Below, in pieces: positions 26,694-36,512 of a DNA stretch of 52,260 bases (within the stretch, counting starts at the first letter, position 1; every line of letters starts with the position of its first letter). The stretch is taken from assembly GCA_024228355.1 (NCBI GenBank), contig JAAETN010000495.1, forward strand, positions 1 through 52,260, read 5' to 3'. The notes beneath the pieces are model-generated. The model was not told the origin of the DNA. It was given only the letters and a program-made list of their open reading frames with translations, and did no database searches. The position numbers and the translations under genes are program-made. Source of the DNA: Maribacter sp. (lineage in GTDB: Bacteria > Bacteroidota > Bacteroidia > Flavobacteriales > Flavobacteriaceae).

Positions 26694-28013
26694 CTATTTG
26701 AAGTTTTCATTACTTGAACTCTCAAGAACCTCTCGCATAGCTTTCGCTTTTAATAGGCACTCTTCATATTCAAACTCAGGGGAAGCTTTGGCCGTTAAAG
26801 CACTCCCTACTGCATAAGACACATATTCATTGGTAGCATTATACAGAATACTCCGTATAACTACATTGAAATCAAAATCATTATCAGGTGTAAAATATCC
26901 AACAGTACCACTATAAAGTCCTCTTTTAAATGATTCCAACGCTTCAATAATTTTCATTGCGGAAACCTTGGGTGCTCCAGTCATACTTCCCATAGGAAAG
27001 GATTCTTTGATGATTTCAACAGGGTTTTTATTAGCTGAAACCTTGCTGGTTATTGTTGACACCATCTGATGCACCTGCGCATAGGAATATACCTCACATA
27101 GTTCCTTAACTTCAACAGAGCCTTTTACTGCACTTTTCGACAAATCATTTCTTACCAAATCAACGATCATGATATTCTCAGTCCTTTCTTTTGGATCTTT
27201 TTTCAATTTGTTCTTTAGGTCATTGTCCTCCTCAACATCAGGTGACCTTTTAGCAGTCCCTTTAATAGGTTGTGAGATGATTCTATTTCCTTCCTTTCTT
27301 AAAAATCTTTCCGGAGAGGCAGAAAGCAGGTATTTATCGTTCAATCTCAGGAAAGTAGAAAAAGGTGCTTTTGAAATTGAATTCAACCTTTCATAGGCCC
27401 GCACTGGATCAATACTTGTGTTTTCAGCATAAAACTCTTGGCAAAAATTTGCTTCATAAATATCCCCCCGATGAATATGCCGCAACATTTCCTGTGCACC
27501 CTTAAAATATTCATCCTTAAAAACACGAAGTTTAATCCGTATATCCTCTGTAGTTTCATTAACATTTTTTAGGTCTCGAACATAAGCTTTGATAGCATTG
27601 AAGTCTTCTTCTATCTCGTCATTGACCATATTCAAATAGTTGAATTCTATCTCATCTCCCTTAATCTTAATGATTTTTTTAGGCTGAAAGAAAAAAAGCT
27701 CGGGAAACTGCTGTTTATCATAGTTGCTGGATGATAAACTTTCCACATCATTCTTTAAATCATAGGAGAGATAGCCAAAAATCCAATCCTTGGTTTGCAA
27801 TTGGTACTCTTTGAGGTTTTCAAAAGCGTTTTGGGAATCAGTCTCTAGGACGGTGAGCGCGTCAACAGCTAAAATTGCATCAAATGAACTATATGCATCT
27901 ATATGAGAATTACTGTCCAGCCATACTATTTCATAAAATTGCTGCGACCATTGGAGTAGTCGTTCTTGAAAATCAAGAACATCTGTTACTTTAAAAGAAC
28001 GTTTTATGCGCAA
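26694..28013 (-). CDS. pabB: Para-aminobenzoate synthase component I (chorismate-binding)
   Basis: The product is a 439-residue protein. It adds the amino group to chorismate to give 4-amino-4-deoxychorismate for folate synthesis. The chorismate-binding domain covers the C-terminal 270 residues: GDIYEANFCQEFYAE, PIKGTAKR, DLVRNDLSKSA, and SFPMGSMTGAPKVSAMKIIEALE with the conserved Gly-Ala-Pro-Lys. The best start is TTG at 28011-28013, four bases after the FMN-reductase stop, since the next in-frame ATG is far inside. Anthranilate synthase is the alternative, but the GSMTGAPK pattern and the absence of a trp cluster favour PabB. Confidence 0.85.
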   Translation of the reverse strand: MRIKRSFKVTDVLDFQERLLQWSQQFYEIVWLDSNSHIDAYSSFDAILAVDALTVLETDSQNAFENLKEYQLQTKDWIFGYLSYDLKNDVESLSSSNYDKQQFPELFFFQPKKIIKIKGDEIEFNYLNMVNDEIEEDFNAIKAYVRDLKNVNETTEDIRIKLRVFKDEYFKGAQEMLRHIHRGDIYEANFCQEFYAENTSIDPVRAYERLNSISKAPFSTFLRLNDKYLLSASPERFLRKEGNRIISQPIKGTAKRSPDVEEDNDLKNKLKKDPKERTENIMIVDLVRNDLSKSAVKGSVEVKELCEVYSYAQVHQMVSTITSKVSANKNPVEIIKESFPMGSMTGAPKVSAMKIIEALESFKRGLYSGTVGYFTPDNDFDFNVVIRSILYNATNEYVSYAVGSALTAKASPEFEYEECLLKAKAMREVLESSSNENFK

Positions 28014-28017
28014 CTTA

Positions 28018-28551
28018 CTATAATTCAGAGATAAAGTTTTCCTTTGCTCTTTCGTGTGCTTTGCTCAGTTCAGCATCAATAACACCCTGTTCCTCATTAA
28101 AATTAGAGTAAAAAGAGGGAAGCGAAAATGTGGAGACCACAACTGCCCCGACCCTGGGCAAAGCGTTTTTAATGTATTCATGAGCTCCAATGGCTCCTCG
28201 TTTTCCTGGCGAAGTCGACATCAAAAACACTTTTTTATTTTCCAAATAGTTACCATTAGCTCTCGATAACCAATCCAGTACATTTTTAAAATAGGCTGAC
28301 GGACCACTATTATGTTCATTAACCGAAATAATTAAGGCATCTGCCTTTTCAATTTTTTCTTTGAGCTGCAGAAGAGCTTCAGCGAACCCTAATTGTTTTT
28401 CCCGATCTTCACTGTACATAGGGAATGTAATACTTGCCATATTCAACAATTCCAAGTCATGATCATTAAGATGTGAAGTAGTATATTTTACCAATTTGAA
28501 ATTTACCGATGTTGAGGAATTGCTTCCTGCAAATGCCAATATCGAAGCCAT
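28018..28551 (-). CDS. NADPH-dependent FMN reductase
   Basis: The product is a 177-residue flavodoxin-fold protein. It has the FMN phosphate-binding loop FAGSNSSTSVNFKLV near the N-terminus, the second FMN loop SVNEHNSGPSAYFKNVLDWLSR (around 97-118) and STSPGKRGA. The family reduces free FMN or quinones with NAD(P)H; the acceptor is unknown. The gene is the first of a minus-strand unit with pabB, the hydrolase, tilS and dsbD, with gaps of at most 20 bases. Confidence 0.85.
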   Translation of the reverse strand: MASILAFAGSNSSTSVNFKLVKYTTSHLNDHDLELLNMASITFPMYSEDREKQLGFAEALLQLKEKIEKADALIISVNEHNSGPSAYFKNVLDWLSRANGNYLENKKVFLMSTSPGKRGAIGAHEYIKNALPRVGAVVVSTFSLPSFYSNFNEEQGVIDAELSKAHERAKENFISEL

Positions 28552-28715
28552 AATTGAGTTTATATGGTTGATTTTGACGAAAATACCGCAAATTACTACG
28601 TTATGCGAGTATTTTATATAATTTTGCAGCTCGAAACATCCAAATGTATTGTAATTCAGGTATATAGATAAGATTGAGTTACAAAAAACATAGAGTTACC
28701 TTATAATTATTTTCA

Positions 28716-29900
28716 TTGGAAAAGAAGACAGCCAGATTATATTTTATTGACGCCATGCGGGCATGGGCTATTCTCATGATGCTGCAAGGACATTTTATTG
28801 ATGGCCTTTTGGATACAGTTTTCAGGGACAATACAGATCTTACCTATAACATCTGGAAATACTTTAGGGGTATTACTGCGCCTGTTTTCTTTACGGTTTC
28901 AGGTTTCATTTTCACCTACCTACTTATTCGTGTACCCCAAAAGGGTATGCAAAACCCTAGGATACAAAAAGGGTTAAAACGTGGACTACAGCTTATTTTT
29001 ATTGGTTATTTACTGCGTACCAACCTTTTCGGAATACTTGATGGACATATTTACGATGCTTTTTATTTAGTGGATGTACTACATTGCATTGGCCTTTCAC
29101 TGTTGGGTATTATCGGAATTTACCTAATATCACAAAAAGGCAATAAATCATTACTCCCTTTATTGCTTATAGGGGTTACGGCAGTATTATTTCTTTTTGA
29201 GCCTATTTACAAGGAGTGGTCCTTCGGTCTATTACCACAAGCATTGGCCAATTATTTCACGAAAGCCAATGGCTCGGTATTTACAATAATCCCATGGTTT
29301 GGTTATACCACTTTTGGGGCGTTCATGTCTGTTTTATTTACGAGGTATAAGAGTTATAGGTATTTATACGAATACGCCATAACATCATGTCTATTAGTAG
29401 GACTGGGTTTAATTTTCTTTTCTTCGGATTTTTTATCGGGACTTTCAGAATTAACAGGGGTTTCAGTTTTCAAACAGATAGCAATGAATAACTACCTTTT
29501 TATTCGACTGGGTGATGTGTTCTTGGTTTTTGCTGTTTTTATGCTTTTCAGAAGTCTCATGACCAATTCAACCGTTTTGAAGATTGGTCAAAGTACGCTA
29601 TCAATCTACATAATTCATTTTATCATTCTTTATGGTAGCTTTACAGGTTTAGGCCTGTATCGTTTCTTTCGTCATGAATTAAGTCCTGTTATTGCACTTA
29701 CAGGTGCAATACTATTTATGGTTATTTGTGCTTTTACCGCATTGCAATATGAAAAACACAAGGCAACCATAAAAATGAATGTCCGATCTTCAATCCGCTT
29801 TGTTTTTCTGAAGTTTGAACCTTGGTATACTTATGTCCAAAAACTTATTAAAGTCAATTTATACAAATTGCTTAAGTCTTTTGGACTTATTAAGAACTGA
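28716..29900 (+). CDS. DUF1624-type multi-helix acyltransferase-like membrane protein
   Basis: The product is a 394-residue protein with about ten transmembrane helices. The N-terminus RLYFIDAMRAWAILMMLQGHFIDGL resembles the catalytic start of heparan-alpha-glucosaminide N-acetyltransferase-like proteins and of acyltransferase 3, with the conserved R and H. The start appears to be TTG at 28716; the first in-frame ATG would delete the conserved FIDAMR segment. It probably acetylates or acylates a sugar, but the substrate is not known. It is convergent with the aldo/keto reductase and divergent from the FMN reductase. Confidence 0.75.
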   Translation: MEKKTARLYFIDAMRAWAILMMLQGHFIDGLLDTVFRDNTDLTYNIWKYFRGITAPVFFTVSGFIFTYLLIRVPQKGMQNPRIQKGLKRGLQLIFIGYLLRTNLFGILDGHIYDAFYLVDVLHCIGLSLLGIIGIYLISQKGNKSLLPLLLIGVTAVLFLFEPIYKEWSFGLLPQALANYFTKANGSVFTIIPWFGYTTFGAFMSVLFTRYKSYRYLYEYAITSCLLVGLGLIFFSSDFLSGLSELTGVSVFKQIAMNNYLFIRLGDVFLVFAVFMLFRSLMTNSTVLKIGQSTLSIYIIHFIILYGSFTGLGLYRFFRHELSPVIALTGAILFMVICAFTALQYEKHKATIKMNVRSSIRFVFLKFEPWYTYVQKLIKVNLYKLLKSFGLIKN

Positions 29901-29927
29901 AAATCTCTACGAAGCACCCTCTAAGAA

Positions 29928-30938
29928 TTAAGAGTTCTTATCGATTAGTTTTAATTCCTCATCTGAAAATTGCAATTGATCCAAAGCTGCGATATTCTCT
30001 TTAAGTTGATTTGGAGAACTCGCCCCAATTAATACCGATGCCACATTAGGTCTATTCAATAACCAAGCTATGGCCATCTGGGATAATTTCTGCCCCCTTT
30101 GGGAAGCAATACCTGCCAGATTCTTTATTTTTTCCAAGTTTTTGTTTACTGTCTCCTTATCCAAGTATGTAAAATTTTTGGCTGCCCTTGAATTTTCTGG
30201 AATTCCATTAACATATTTATTGGTAAGCATACCTTGAGCCAATGGGGAAAATGCGATACAGGCCAATCCTTCAGTCCCAAGAGTCTCTAACAAACCATCT
30301 TCAACCCAACGATCGAAAATTGAATAGCGTGCCTGATGCAAAATGAAGGGAACTTTCAACTCTCTCAATAAATTACTTGCCTCCACTGTTTCTTTGGGTT
30401 GATAATTCGAAATACCCACATATAATGCCTTTCCTTGACGTACAATATCCGCTAGTGCAACCATGGTCTCTTCAAGTGGAGTTTCGGTATCTGGTCGATG
30501 GTGATAAAAAATATCAACATAGTCCAACCCCATTCTTTTTAAACTTTGGTCCAAGCTTGAAATCAGATACTTCCTAGAACCATTATCTCCATAAGGACCG
30601 GGCCACATATCAAAACCTGCTTTAGTAGCAATGAACAGTTCATCACGATATGGTTTAAAATCCTTTTTAAAAAGCTGCCCAAAATTTTCTTCAGCAGATC
30701 CGTATGGAGGGCCATAATTATTTGCTAAATCAAAATGGGTGATACCCAAATCAAACGCACATCGCAATATATCCCTTGCATTCTGTGTGCTGTCAACAAA
30801 ACCGAAATTATGCCATAAACCCAAAGAAATTGCGGGTAACAATACGCCACTTTTACCCGTACGGTTATATTTCATGGTTTCATACCGCTCTGATGCAGCA
30901 TGATATTCCTTTACACCGGTCTTATCATTTATTTGCAT
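29928..30938 (-). CDS. Aldo/keto reductase of the YghZ (glyceraldehyde-3-phosphate reductase) type
   Basis: The product is a 336-residue (alpha/beta)8 oxidoreductase using NADPH. The N-terminus RYETMKYNRTGKSGVLLPAISLGLWHN follows E. coli YghZ closely. The catalytic tetrad is D70 and Y75 (FDLANNYGPPYG), K106 (ATKAG) and H147 (YHHRPD). The C-terminal cofactor segment is VLIGASSPNQLKENI. YghZ reduces L-glyceraldehyde 3-phosphate and methylglyoxal, so a detoxifying role is likely. The length is normal and the gene is monocistronic. Confidence 0.88.
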   Translation of the reverse strand: MQINDKTGVKEYHAASERYETMKYNRTGKSGVLLPAISLGLWHNFGFVDSTQNARDILRCAFDLGITHFDLANNYGPPYGSAEENFGQLFKKDFKPYRDELFIATKAGFDMWPGPYGDNGSRKYLISSLDQSLKRMGLDYVDIFYHHRPDTETPLEETMVALADIVRQGKALYVGISNYQPKETVEASNLLRELKVPFILHQARYSIFDRWVEDGLLETLGTEGLACIAFSPLAQGMLTNKYVNGIPENSRAAKNFTYLDKETVNKNLEKIKNLAGIASQRGQKLSQMAIAWLLNRPNVASVLIGASSPNQLKENIAALDQLQFSDEELKLIDKNS

Positions 30939-31029
30939 AATTAAAACTATTTTTTATTTAACCCTTGGCATGAAGAATGCAACTTTTTACCTCGAAAAGT
31001 AATGTCATAAACACCTATAAAGCCTTTAT

Positions 31030-32436
31030 TTAAACATGCAGTGCCCTATCTTCCGTTGCTGCGAGAGCAGCCTCTTTTATTGCCTCGGAATATGTTGGGT
31101 GTGCATGGCTCATTCTTGCGATATCCTCTGCGGATGCCCTAAATTCCATTGCTGTAACAGCTTCACTTATTAAATCAGCACAACGCGCACCAATCATATG
31201 TACGCCAAGCACTTCATCAGTAGTCGCATCAGCAAGTATCTTCACAAACCCATCAACATCCATACTGGCACGGGAACGTCCCAATGCGCGCATAGGAAAC
31301 TGTCCAACCTTATATGCAATCCCTGTTTCTTTCAGTTCTTCCTCAGTTTTACCAACAGCTGCAACTTCTGGCCAAGTATAAACCACACCTGGTATCAAGT
31401 TGTAATCGATATGGGGCTTTTGCCCCGCCATTAATTCGGCCACCATGGTACCTTCTTCCTCAGCTTTATGTGCCAACATGGCTCCGCGTACGACATCACC
31501 AATGGCATAGATATTAGGTATATTGGTCTGTAAATGCCCATTGACGACTACTCTGCCACTTTCGTCTAATTTAACTCCGGCGGCCTCAGTATTCAAGCCA
31601 TCGGTATAGGGCCTACGCCCAACTGAAACCAAGCAATAATCACCGGTAAAAGTAACTTCCTGGCCTTTTTTATCATCTGCTTTTACAATGACCTCCTTGC
31701 CCTTTCTTTCAACAGATTTTACTTTATGCGAAAGGTAGAACTTCACCTTTTGCTTTTTCATTGTTTTCATCAGTTCCTTTGACAAACCTGCATCCATGGT
31801 AGGTATAATTCGGTCCATATATTCAACAACTGAGACATCGGCCCCTAGACGTTTATAAACCTGCCCCAACTCCAAACCAATAACCCCGCCACCTATAATG
31901 ATCATATGGTTTGGAATCTCTTTAAGTTTTAAAGCTTCTGTAGACGTTATAACCCTTTCTTTATCCAATTCTATAAAGGGCAATGAGGATGGTTTTGAAC
32001 CTGTTGCAATAATAGAATTCCTTGCCTCAATGGTTTCAACCTTTCCATTGTTTTTTGTAATATTCAAATGCGTTGCATCTTTAAAACTACCAACACCTTC
32101 GTAAACATCTATTTTATTTTTATCCATCAAGAATTGAATCCCTTTGGTAGTCATGTCAACTACACCTTGTTTACGGGCAATCATTTTTTCTAGATTGACT
32201 TTTATTTCTCCTGGAATTTCAATGCCGTGTTCCTCAAAATGTTTTACCGCATCTTCATAATGGTGTGAAGAATCCAATAAAGCTTTGGACGGAATACAGC
32301 CTACATTTAGGCATGTACCTCCCAAAGTGCTGTATTTTTCAATGATTGCTGTTTTCATTCCAAGTTGGGCACAGCGAATAGCAGCAACATATCCGCCTGG
32401 TCCAGAGCCTATAATAGCTACATCATATTGGGTCAT
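31030..32436 (-). CDS. lpdA: Dihydrolipoyl dehydrogenase
   Basis: The product is a 468-residue flavoprotein, the E3 subunit of the 2-oxoacid dehydrogenase complexes. The FAD-binding site is GSGPGG (10-15), the redox disulfide GGTCLNVGCIPSK uses C42 and C47, the NAD site is IGGGVIGLELG, and the C-terminal active-site base lies in HAHPTYSE. All are intact. The E1 and E2 genes are not adjacent, as is usual in this group. It ends 92 bases from the aldo/keto reductase start. Confidence 0.95.
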   Translation of the reverse strand: MTQYDVAIIGSGPGGYVAAIRCAQLGMKTAIIEKYSTLGGTCLNVGCIPSKALLDSSHHYEDAVKHFEEHGIEIPGEIKVNLEKMIARKQGVVDMTTKGIQFLMDKNKIDVYEGVGSFKDATHLNITKNNGKVETIEARNSIIATGSKPSSLPFIELDKERVITSTEALKLKEIPNHMIIIGGGVIGLELGQVYKRLGADVSVVEYMDRIIPTMDAGLSKELMKTMKKQKVKFYLSHKVKSVERKGKEVIVKADDKKGQEVTFTGDYCLVSVGRRPYTDGLNTEAAGVKLDESGRVVVNGHLQTNIPNIYAIGDVVRGAMLAHKAEEEGTMVAELMAGQKPHIDYNLIPGVVYTWPEVAAVGKTEEELKETGIAYKVGQFPMRALGRSRASMDVDGFVKILADATTDEVLGVHMIGARCADLISEAVTAMEFRASAEDIARMSHAHPTYSEAIKEAALAATEDRALHV

Positions 32437-32485
32437 AGTTCTAATTGATTTTATCGACCAACAAAATTAGTATTATTTTCCGGTT

Positions 32486-32944
32486 TTATAGTGGTATTCT
32501 GGTAGTATGCTTTACTTCACTTATGACAAAAGAACTTTGTGTACTTCCAATATGATTTAGAGCTGTTAATTTGGTAACCATAAAGTCCCTATAGGCCTCC
32601 ATATTACGCACATAAATCTTTAAGATATAATCATAATCACCACTAGTGTGATAGCATTCTACCACTTCTTGTAACTGTTGAACTTCCCTCTCGAATTGCA
32701 GTACATAATCCTTGGCATGCTGAATCAACTTTACGTGACAAAGTACGACGAAGTCCTTATCGACTTTCTTCTTGTCAATTAGAGCCACATATTTGGTAAC
32801 TATACCTGATTTTTCCAATCGTTTGATCCGCTCATATACAGCAGTTACCGAAAGGTTAAGTCGGTTTGCATATTCCTTTGTGGCCTTCTTGCAATCCTCC
32901 TGCAAAAGAGCAAGTAGTTTTATGTCTAATTCATCAAATTTCAT
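32486..32944 (-). CDS. Lrp/AsnC family transcriptional regulator
   Basis: The product is a 152-residue protein. The N-terminal winged helix-turn-helix is about 3-60 (LDIKLLALLQEDCKKATKEYANRL, then VTAVYERIKRLEKSGIV). The C-terminal RAM ligand-binding domain is about 70-150 and includes the HTSGDYDYILKIYVRNM segment. Such regulators bind amino acids. It is divergent from the methionine gamma-lyase-like gene, from which it is separated by 154 bases, and is therefore the obvious candidate controller of that gene, likely with methionine or a related amino acid as effector. It is read on the opposite strand from nhaC as well. Confidence 0.9.
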   Translation of the reverse strand: MKFDELDIKLLALLQEDCKKATKEYANRLNLSVTAVYERIKRLEKSGIVTKYVALIDKKKVDKDFVVLCHVKLIQHAKDYVLQFEREVQQLQEVVECYHTSGDYDYILKIYVRNMEAYRDFMVTKLTALNHIGSTQSSFVISEVKHTTRIPL

Positions 32945-32971
32945 ACTGAATATTTTTCCTTGTCAAAGGGC

Positions 32972-32984
32972 ATTTAATTTAAAT
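32972..32984. promoter_or_regulatory. Candidate operator between lrp-type and lyase genes
   Basis: ATTTAATTTAAAT is a 13-base perfect palindrome in the divergent promoter region. AT-rich dyads of this size are typical of Lrp/AsnC sites. The length and position fit, but AT-rich palindromes are common by chance in this genome. Confidence 0.3.
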
Positions 32985-33098
32985 AACAATAAAAATATCT
33001 ATAATATTGCAATTATATAGTTTTATTTTCTATTTTTTCAACTATACCTTGATTTTGAAACAGTTTAAACTTAATTTTATGGTATAAAAACAACTATT

Positions 33099-34319
33099 AT
33101 GGATACTAAAGCAGCGGATAATCTACAGGATCTTCAATATTTTGGTGAGTACGGAGGTGTGAATCCGTCTATTTCAGACTCCTCGACCTATACCTTTTTA
33201 TCAGCAAAAACCATGTTCGATACCTTTGAGGGTAATACGGAAGGATGCTACTTATATACCAGACATTCTTCCCCTTCAAATCTTTATTTAGGTGAAGCCC
33301 TGGCCGCACTGGAAGGCACAGAAAGTGCAAATGTTACAGCCAGTGGAATGGGAGCCATTACTGCGGTCATTATGCAATTGTGTAATACAGGGGACCATAT
33401 CGTCAGCAGCCGAACCATCTACGGGGGAACTTATGCTTTTATGAAGAATTTCTTGAAGAAATTCAATATCAAAACCTCTTTTGTGGATATCACTTCTATT
33501 GAAGCTGTCGAAAATGCCATTACCCCAAAAACAAAAATGATCTATTGCGAATCGGTCAGTAATCCACTTTTGGAGATTGCCGACATTAAAGCCTTATCTG
33601 TTCTGGCAAAAAAGTATGGGATTCCATTGGTTGTAGACAATACATTTTCGCCTTTATCAATTTCACCGGCAAAACTTGGGGCAGAAATCGTAATACATAG
33701 CTTAACCAAATTCATTAATGGTACTAGCGATTGTGTTGCTGGAGTCGTTTGTGGAACTACAGATTTTTGTCTCGCACTGAAAGATGTAAATGACGGTGCT
33801 GGAATGCTCTTGGGAAGCACTTTAGATAGCCTAAGAGCCGCATCTATTCTTAAAAATATGCGAACACTACATATTCGCATGAAAAAACACAGTGAAAATG
33901 CACAATATCTGGCCCAGAATTTTGAAAAGGATGGACTCAAAGTTGTTTATCCAGGTCTAAAGTCACACAAAGGTCATGGAAAAATAAAAGAGCTTATGAA
34001 CCATGAATATGGTTTCGGGGGAATTATGACCATAAATGTTGGCTCTTTGGAAAAGGCTAATGCCTTGATGGAACTCATGCAAAAGAAAAAATTGGGCTAT
34101 TTGGCCGTTAGCCTTGGTTTTTACAAAACGCTTTTCAGTGCGCCAGGAACTTCAACCTCTTCCGAAATTCCGCTCGAGGAACAAAAAGAAATGGGCTTAT
34201 CTGATGGTTTGATACGTTTTTCAATTGGTTTGGACAATGATATTCATAGAACCTATGAAATCATGCGTGACTGTATGGAACAGTTGAATATTTTAAGTTC
34301 AAAGGCATCAATGGTTTAA
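33099..34319 (+). CDS. Cys/Met-metabolism PLP enzyme, probably methionine gamma-lyase
   Basis: The product is a 406-residue PLP enzyme of the cystathionine gamma-synthase superfamily. The phosphate-binding segment is SGMGAI (82-87), the PLP ring aspartate is in VVDNTFSP, and the Schiff-base lysine is K204 in HSLTKFINGTSD. YLYTRHSSPS carries the active-site tyrosine and arginine. The sequence is closest in pattern to methionine gamma-lyases, but cystathionine gamma-lyase or O-acetylhomoserine sulfhydrylase cannot be excluded without an alignment. The divergent Lrp regulator and the following NhaC antiporter suggest amino-acid breakdown with release of 2-oxobutyrate and ammonia. Confidence 0.82.
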   Translation: MDTKAADNLQDLQYFGEYGGVNPSISDSSTYTFLSAKTMFDTFEGNTEGCYLYTRHSSPSNLYLGEALAALEGTESANVTASGMGAITAVIMQLCNTGDHIVSSRTIYGGTYAFMKNFLKKFNIKTSFVDITSIEAVENAITPKTKMIYCESVSNPLLEIADIKALSVLAKKYGIPLVVDNTFSPLSISPAKLGAEIVIHSLTKFINGTSDCVAGVVCGTTDFCLALKDVNDGAGMLLGSTLDSLRAASILKNMRTLHIRMKKHSENAQYLAQNFEKDGLKVVYPGLKSHKGHGKIKELMNHEYGFGGIMTINVGSLEKANALMELMQKKKLGYLAVSLGFYKTLFSAPGTSTSSEIPLEEQKEMGLSDGLIRFSIGLDNDIHRTYEIMRDCMEQLNILSSKASMV

Positions 34320-34391
34320 TTGCTAAATTAATCATGGTTTGGAGAAGAGTTGGTAAAATTGTAATATTACGAACAAACCAATTCCTTTCCA

Positions 34392-35888
34392 ATGCCAAAA
34401 ATAAAGCCCAAAAAGTATAGACAAGACGAACACATAGTTGATAACATTGAACTGAATATTTGGGAAGCACTGATCCCAGTAGTCGCATTGGTGGGAATGC
34501 TTGCGTATAATGTATATGTTTTTGGTGATGAGGCTGTTGGAGGTTCTAATCAGTTTATACTTTTAATGGGTGGCGCAGTAGCTGCCATTGTTGGTTTTTT
34601 CAATAAAGTTTCTTACAAACAAATGCTCGCTGAGGTTGCAGAGAACGTAAAATCGACCACAGGAGCTTTACTTATTCTATTAATGGTCGGTGCATTAGCC
34701 GGTACTTGGCTGATAAGTGGTATTATACCAGCTATGATTTATTATGGATTGCAAATATTGAATCCCACAATATTCTTGGCAGCTTGTGTAATTATTTCGG
34801 CCATAATTTCAATTGCAACAGGAAGTAGCTGGACAACCGCTGCCACAGTAGGTATAGCAATGGTAGGTATAGGCGAAGCTTTGGGAATTTCATTAGGAAT
34901 GACCGCTGGAGCAGTACTTTCAGGAGCCTACTTTGGCGATAAAATGTCTCCCCTAAGTGATACTACCAACTTAGCACCTGCCATGGCAGGAGGCGACCTG
35001 TTTGATCATATTAAATATATGACAATTACAACCGTTCCTACCATTTTAGTGACATTAGTAGTATTTATAATATTGGGATTCACTATTGACACAACAGGTT
35101 CTGCCGATACTGAATCCATATTGAATTCTATTGATGCAACATTGAACATAAATGGATGGTTATTTATTGTACCTGCTGTCGTCATATTTTTAATTGTAAA
35201 GAAAACACCGCCTTTGGCGGCCCTGCTAATAGGTACCTTATTAGGTGCAGTATTCGCTCTTATTTTTCAACCGGACATAGTAGCTAGTATAACTGATGCC
35301 AAAGAATTGACTTTTGAATCTGCTTATAAAGGCATTTTAAGAGCCATTACCGTAAAAACTAGTATTGCAACAGATAATGCTGCACTTAATGATTTGTTTT
35401 CGGCTAAGGGAATGGCTGGAATGCTAGGTACCATTTGGCTTATTGTTTGCGCCATGGTTTTTGGAGGTGTAATGGATGGTATCGGAGCGCTATCAAGAAT
35501 TACAAAATCGCTCTTAAGTATGGCCAAGAGCACTTTGGGACTTTTTGCGAGTACGGTAGGTAGTTGCTTGGCATTGAATGTGACTGCTTCTGACCAGTAT
35601 TTGGCCATTGTTGTACCCGGTAAAATGTTTGCCCAAGCTTATGCCGATAGAGGTCTTGCCCCGGAAAACTTGAGCCGTACCCTTGAGGATTCAGGAACGG
35701 TAACATCGGTTTTGATACCTTGGAACACTTGTGGTGCATACCATAGTGGCGTTTTAGGAGTAAGTGTGGCGGATTATTTTCTGTATGCAATTTTCAATTG
35801 GTTGAGTCCGTTTATGACTTTATTGTTTGCGGCACTGAATATTAAAATAAAGCAATTGACTGCTTCAACCATAAAACAAGACGCTTAA
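34392..35888 (+). CDS. nhaC: Na+/H+ antiporter NhaC family
   Basis: The product is a 498-residue integral membrane protein with about 11 to 12 helices, exchanging sodium for protons. The family pattern GSSWTTAATVGIAMVGIG (about 141-158), GDKMSPLSDTTNLAPA (near 180) and the late EDSGTVTSVLIPWNTCGAYHSG are present. It starts 72 bases after the lyase gene and shares its direction, so cotranscription is possible. In amino-acid-degrading Flavobacteriia an antiporter of this type often sits beside the degrading enzyme, where it may in fact carry an amino-acid-linked exchange. Confidence 0.88.
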   Translation: MPKIKPKKYRQDEHIVDNIELNIWEALIPVVALVGMLAYNVYVFGDEAVGGSNQFILLMGGAVAAIVGFFNKVSYKQMLAEVAENVKSTTGALLILLMVGALAGTWLISGIIPAMIYYGLQILNPTIFLAACVIISAIISIATGSSWTTAATVGIAMVGIGEALGISLGMTAGAVLSGAYFGDKMSPLSDTTNLAPAMAGGDLFDHIKYMTITTVPTILVTLVVFIILGFTIDTTGSADTESILNSIDATLNINGWLFIVPAVVIFLIVKKTPPLAALLIGTLLGAVFALIFQPDIVASITDAKELTFESAYKGILRAITVKTSIATDNAALNDLFSAKGMAGMLGTIWLIVCAMVFGGVMDGIGALSRITKSLLSMAKSTLGLFASTVGSCLALNVTASDQYLAIVVPGKMFAQAYADRGLAPENLSRTLEDSGTVTSVLIPWNTCGAYHSGVLGVSVADYFLYAIFNWLSPFMTLLFAALNIKIKQLTASTIKQDA

Positions 35889-36005
35889 GGTCTTCCAAAA
35901 TCTGGTATTTTATCTTGAAAGAAATCTTCTCATAAAATTACTGTCAATTACTTATATTTCATCTTAATATTTTTTAATTTCACAGTTCATTCAAAATAGA
36001 ATATT

Positions 36006-36512
36006 ATGGCTACAGTAACACTAAAAGGAAATGAAATACATACTTTGGGTAGTTTACCAGCTATTGGAAGCTCCACTCCTGATTTTAACCTGACAATGAC
36101 AGACTTGTCATCAAGATCTTTGTCAGAATATGAGGGAAGAAGACTAGTTCTCAATATCTTTCCTAGCATTGATACGGGTACTTGTGCCGCATCTGTGAGA
36201 CAATTCAATCAAGAAGCTGCTGAATTGGAAAATACAATTGTCCTTTGTATATCAAAAGATTTACCTTTTGCGCAAACCCGTTTTTGTGGTGCTGAAGGTA
36301 TTGAAAATGTGGTCATGCTTTCTGATTATAAAAATGGAGGTTTTGGCAAGTCATATCAAGTTGAATTTACCGATGGGCCTTTGCAAGGTTTACTGTCAAG
36401 ATCTGTAGTTGTTGTAAATGAAAATGGGAATGTGGTCTATACGGAACAAGTACCTGAAACTGTTGATGAGCCAAATTACAAAGCAGCCCTAGAAGCATTA
36501 ATGGATGCCTAA
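36006..36512 (+). CDS. tpx: Thiol peroxidase Tpx
   Basis: The product is a 168-residue atypical two-cysteine peroxiredoxin that reduces hydroperoxides using thioredoxin. The peroxidatic cysteine is C60 in NIFPSIDTGTCAASVR and the resolving cysteine is C94 in TRFCGAEGIENV; both are intact. The length is normal. The stop overlaps the dgkA start by eight bases, so the two are translated together. Upstream lies a 117-base spacer after nhaC. Confidence 0.95.
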   Translation: MATVTLKGNEIHTLGSLPAIGSSTPDFNLTMTDLSSRSLSEYEGRRLVLNIFPSIDTGTCAASVRQFNQEAAELENTIVLCISKDLPFAQTRFCGAEGIENVVMLSDYKNGGFGKSYQVEFTDGPLQGLLSRSVVVVNENGNVVYTEQVPETVDEPNYKAALEALMDA

